Shown piece after piece: positions 32,501 to 34,460 of a stretch of 34,460 nucleotides of DNA; within the stretch, counting starts at the first letter, position 1, and the number at the start of each line of letters is the position of its first letter. The stretch comes from Anaerolineae bacterium (GTDB lineage: Bacteria; Desulfobacterota; Desulfobacteria; Desulfobacterales; ETH-SRB1). A program made the translations under genes and the position numbers. A model generated the notes under the pieces. It did not search any database. It was not told the DNA's origin and was given only the letters and a program-made list of their open reading frames with translations. The stretch covers positions 1 to 34,460 of the forward strand of contig DATKWZ010000047.1 of assembly GCA_035529315.1 (NCBI GenBank), given 5' to 3'.

Positions 32501-32555
32501 AATAAGTTTAAGATGAGTTAAGGAAACTCAGAGGCACTTACAGCGATATTTTTTA

Positions 32556-32611
32556 CCACCAAGAACACGAAGGACGCGAAGATAAAGAAAAATTCTTCAT
32601 GTTTTTCGTGG
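32556..32611. repeat. Imperfect inverted repeat (MITE-like)
   Basis: CCACCAAGAACACGAAG (32556-32572) and the reverse complement of 32595-32611 agree at 14 of 17 positions, enclosing 22 bases. The ACCAAGAACACGAAGGACGCGAAG wording is reminiscent of a dispersed intergenic repeat seen in many bacteria (recollection). Confidence 0.5.
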
Positions 32612-32651
32612 CAATTAATAAGGTAACTTATCGAAAAGATAACAAATTAAA

Positions 32652-32681
32652 TTGACTTGTATATTCGCTTAATTGTATTCA
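32652..32681 (+). promoter_or_regulatory. Promoter-like pair upstream of an intergenic terminator
   Basis: TTGACT (32652-32657) and TATTCA (32676-32681) are 18 bases apart. A transcript from here would end at the terminator at 32787 after about 100 bases, without containing a clear reading frame. It could be a small RNA gene or a chance match. Confidence 0.3.
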
Positions 32682-32755
32682 TGGGAGTCGGGCCATGAGA
32701 ACCTATTGATATTGTGGACAAATCATTTAAATGTAGCGTCATATAAGGCCTTAAT

Positions 32756-32787
32756 AAGGGTGTTTTTGTGATGTAAAACACCTTTTT
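32756..32787 (+). terminator. Rho-independent terminator downstream of hypF
   Basis: GGTGTTTT (32759-32766) pairs perfectly with AAAACACC (32775-32782), extended by A-T and G-T pairs outward, with an eight-base loop and a following run of five T. It is 255 bases beyond the hypF stop and so may end either the hyp transcript or a separate small RNA. Confidence 0.65.
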
Positions 32788-32995
32788 AAGGGGAAAAGCA
32801 TATAAGAGGATGGCAAGAGCAAAAAGACATTACCTTTAGTAAAAAAACCGGCGTTGCTTCGCTCCGATTGGGTGGCCGATTTGAGCGGTATATGCATTAT
32901 TGTTCGCCTGAGAAGTGTGAATGTATTGAGATGAAAGAAAGCGGCTTAATTAACTGTTAACATTTTTAGGCCTCATCCCAAAAAAGGAGGCGGTA

Positions 32996-34372
32996 TTGAA
33001 AAAAGAAGATTCTACAACTTTAAAATCATGGATTGAGTTAAACAAGCTCGTAAAAGAAAAAAAGAATTTGGAGGAATTACTCTACGACAGGGTTACAGGT
33101 CTTCCAACTATTCCTCTCCTTTTAAAGGATATTGAAAAAATACTGCAAAGCAACAACAAAGTGGGCCTGCTCTGCATAGATGTGGTGAAGTACAGCAGAA
33201 TTGAGGAGATTTATGGCTTTAAAATTTTCGACAAGGTAATGGCAATGGTAGCTGATATCCTTAATTCACTAATCGGAGGAGCGCTTAGAGGCGCTGATGT
33301 TATATCACAGCTTATGATAAGCGGCAACACTTTTGCCATCCTCCTTTCGCCGCCTCGCAAGCAATCCGAACTTAGAGAAGAAGACCTCCTAAAGATTAAA
33401 AAGAGGATAAATTCTAAAATTACCGATGCCATTCGCGACTCCCTTGATTATGCATTGTTTAAAAAATTTGGTTGCTACGTTGGAAGTGCGATCCTGAATT
33501 ACGATAAAGAAATCCGCTTCGAGCGTCAAATTTACACAGTCCTGGAGGAGGCCCTTCAAGATTCGGCATCTGAAAAAGACAAAGATGCTAAAAAAAGGCT
33601 TGACGCACTTAAAAAGGTAATCAAAGAGGAAGAAGTCCATACCCTTTTTCACCCCATAGTAAGGCTTCCGGACTATAAGATCATTGGATATGAAGCCTTA
33701 AGCAGGGGAACGGGCCAAGGGGAATTTGAAAGGCCCGATAAACTGTTCAAGATGGCCTATAAAAGCGACCTGATCATCGAACTTGACCGACTCTGTAGAA
33801 AAAAAGCCTTAGCTGCAGCGTGTGATATTGCTCCGGGACGCATGCTTTTTTTGAATGTTGAGCCGAGCTCGGTAAATGATCCGGACTTAAGACAAATAGC
33901 AGCCTCTACCCTCTTGCTTGATTCAAAGTTAACCCCGGATCAAATCGTTCTGGAAATTACAGAACGATCGGCCATAATCGATTTTTCAGCCTTTAGAAGT
34001 GTCCTTGAATACTTTAGAGCTTTAGGTTTTAAAATAGCGATCGATGATGCAGGGGCGGGTTATGCGACTCTGCAATCCATAATTGAGTTAAAACCGGATT
34101 TCTTGAAAATTGATATGTCCCTTATTCGCGGCATAGACACGGACAATGTAAAACAGCAACTGGTAAAGGCCTTAAACAGATTTGGCCATGAAACAGGCGT
34201 AGGTGTGATAGCTGAGGGAATTGAAACCAAAGCTGAGTTAAGAACATTGTTGGATATGGGCATAGCTTTGGGACAGGGGTTCGTTTTTGCGTATCCGAGC
34301 GAACCATTTCCAAAAATAAGAAAGGATATACTTTCCAAACTGCCCAAATGTCGCAAACTCGTTAAGTCTTAA
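32996..34372 (+). CDS. Degenerate GGDEF / intact EAL protein (probable c-di-GMP phosphodiesterase)
   Basis: A 458-residue cytoplasmic protein. It starts at TTG 32996, five bases after a perfect AAGGAGG. Residues 1-30 are a charged helix. Residues 31-180 resemble a GGDEF domain (YDRVTGLPTIPLLLKDIEK, then VGLLCIDVVKYSRIEEIYG), but the signature position reads SGNTF (109-113), so no cyclase activity is expected. Residues 205-445 are an EAL domain with the catalytic set: Glu233 (EALSRG), Asn287, Glu320 (LEITER), Asp350 and Asp351 (IDDAGAGYATL), Lys371, Glu407 (AEGIET) and Gln427. c-di-GMP hydrolysis is therefore likely. No transmembrane or receiver domain is visible. The 88 bases after it carry no gene, but GCAGGAGGA at the window end may be the ribosome binding site of the next gene. 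Confidence 0.92.
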   Translation: MKKEDSTTLKSWIELNKLVKEKKNLEELLYDRVTGLPTIPLLLKDIEKILQSNNKVGLLCIDVVKYSRIEEIYGFKIFDKVMAMVADILNSLIGGALRGADVISQLMISGNTFAILLSPPRKQSELREEDLLKIKKRINSKITDAIRDSLDYALFKKFGCYVGSAILNYDKEIRFERQIYTVLEEALQDSASEKDKDAKKRLDALKKVIKEEEVHTLFHPIVRLPDYKIIGYEALSRGTGQGEFERPDKLFKMAYKSDLIIELDRLCRKKALAAACDIAPGRMLFLNVEPSSVNDPDLRQIAASTLLLDSKLTPDQIVLEITERSAIIDFSAFRSVLEYFRALGFKIAIDDAGAGYATLQSIIELKPDFLKIDMSLIRGIDTDNVKQQLVKALNRFGHETGVGVIAEGIETKAELRTLLDMGIALGQGFVFAYPSEPFPKIRKDILSKLPKCRKLVKS

Positions 34373-34460
34373 ACTGCAAAAGCGAGGGAGATTCCGGTCT
34401 AATTTCAACTGTAGGGCTTGGTGTCAAATTTTGATCGACGCATTAGTGGAAGCAGGAGGA

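Larger units (their letters stand above)
32501..32995. other. 495-base intergenic region, non-coding
   Basis: I see no convincing protein gene here. From left to right it holds an imperfect inverted repeat (32556-32611), a promoter-like pair (32652-32681), an intrinsic terminator (32756-32787) and a stretch (about 32847-32890) with GCTTCGCTCCGATTGGGTGG that resembles dispersed repeats. The last segment carries the AAGGAGG of the downstream EAL gene. I checked for a GEMM c-di-GMP riboswitch because of the downstream gene and could not match its conserved core. Confidence 0.6.

Noticed and set aside
32780..32990. GEMM-type c-di-GMP riboswitch before the EAL gene
   Set aside because: The conserved core strings and paired regions could not be matched by eye. 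A covariance-model search would decide.
33042..33055. Exact 14-base match ACAAGCTCGTAAAA with the oadG/oadB junction hairpin near 21914
   Set aside because: At 33042 it lies inside a normal charged helix (NKLVKEK) with no hairpin, so a chance match is more likely.

Overview
The window looks like chromosome from a strictly anaerobic, Gram-negative, Desulfobacterales-like deltaproteobacterium. The evidence is a moderately AT-rich sequence carrying a periplasmic Tat-exported [NiFe] hydrogenase with its own maturation genes, a Na+-pump decarboxylase membrane module, an MSHA/type IV-like pilus locus and a DUF1844 protein. The taxonomic placement is inferred from gene content and not from a marker phylogeny. 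No phage, IS element or CRISPR array is visible. One tRNA (Gln, TTG) is present.

Bases 1-6833 hold a pilus region in MSHA-like order on the minus strand: a GspF/PilC/MshG-like membrane protein, an MshA-like major pilin, then three minor prepilins resembling MshC, MshD and MshO (the last cut by the window edge). Between the major and minor pilins sits a convergent two-gene block: a glycosyltransferase-2/methyltransferase fusion (+) and a YfhO-family membrane protein (-). It looks like a surface-glycan module. Bases 6902-11164 encode an RND efflux pump and its membrane-fusion partner, with no outer-membrane channel gene.

Bases 11145-19663 are a leftward run of housekeeping genes: serA, DUF1844, a DegP-like protease, ispE, tRNA-Gln, prs, rplY (ctc), pth, carD and rluD. 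The ispE-tRNA-prs-rplY-pth block is a familiar conserved neighbourhood.

From 19877 rightwards all genes are on the plus strand. First come a secreted EEP-family nuclease/phosphatase and a three-gene set: a cyclic-nucleotide-binding-fold (CNB) protein, an OadG-like protein and OadB. Then comes the hydrogenase: small and large subunits, maturation protease hynD, hypC, a very unusual RND-CNB-GGDEF fusion, and hypF. The window ends with a degenerate-GGDEF/intact-EAL protein. The striking theme of this half is cyclic-nucleotide and c-di-GMP-type sensory domains packed around the hydrogenase. One of these sensory domains is fused to an RND exporter inserted between hypC and hypF.

Intergenic spacers carry several repeat families. 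The most notable is an ACTCGACC-type repeat near positions 1150, 5470, 6840 and 17570. Two of its copies end in the same 13-base block just before a start codon, and some copies form the 3' end of a gene. Intrinsic terminators, several sigma-70-like promoters and two long G tracts inside genes are also listed.
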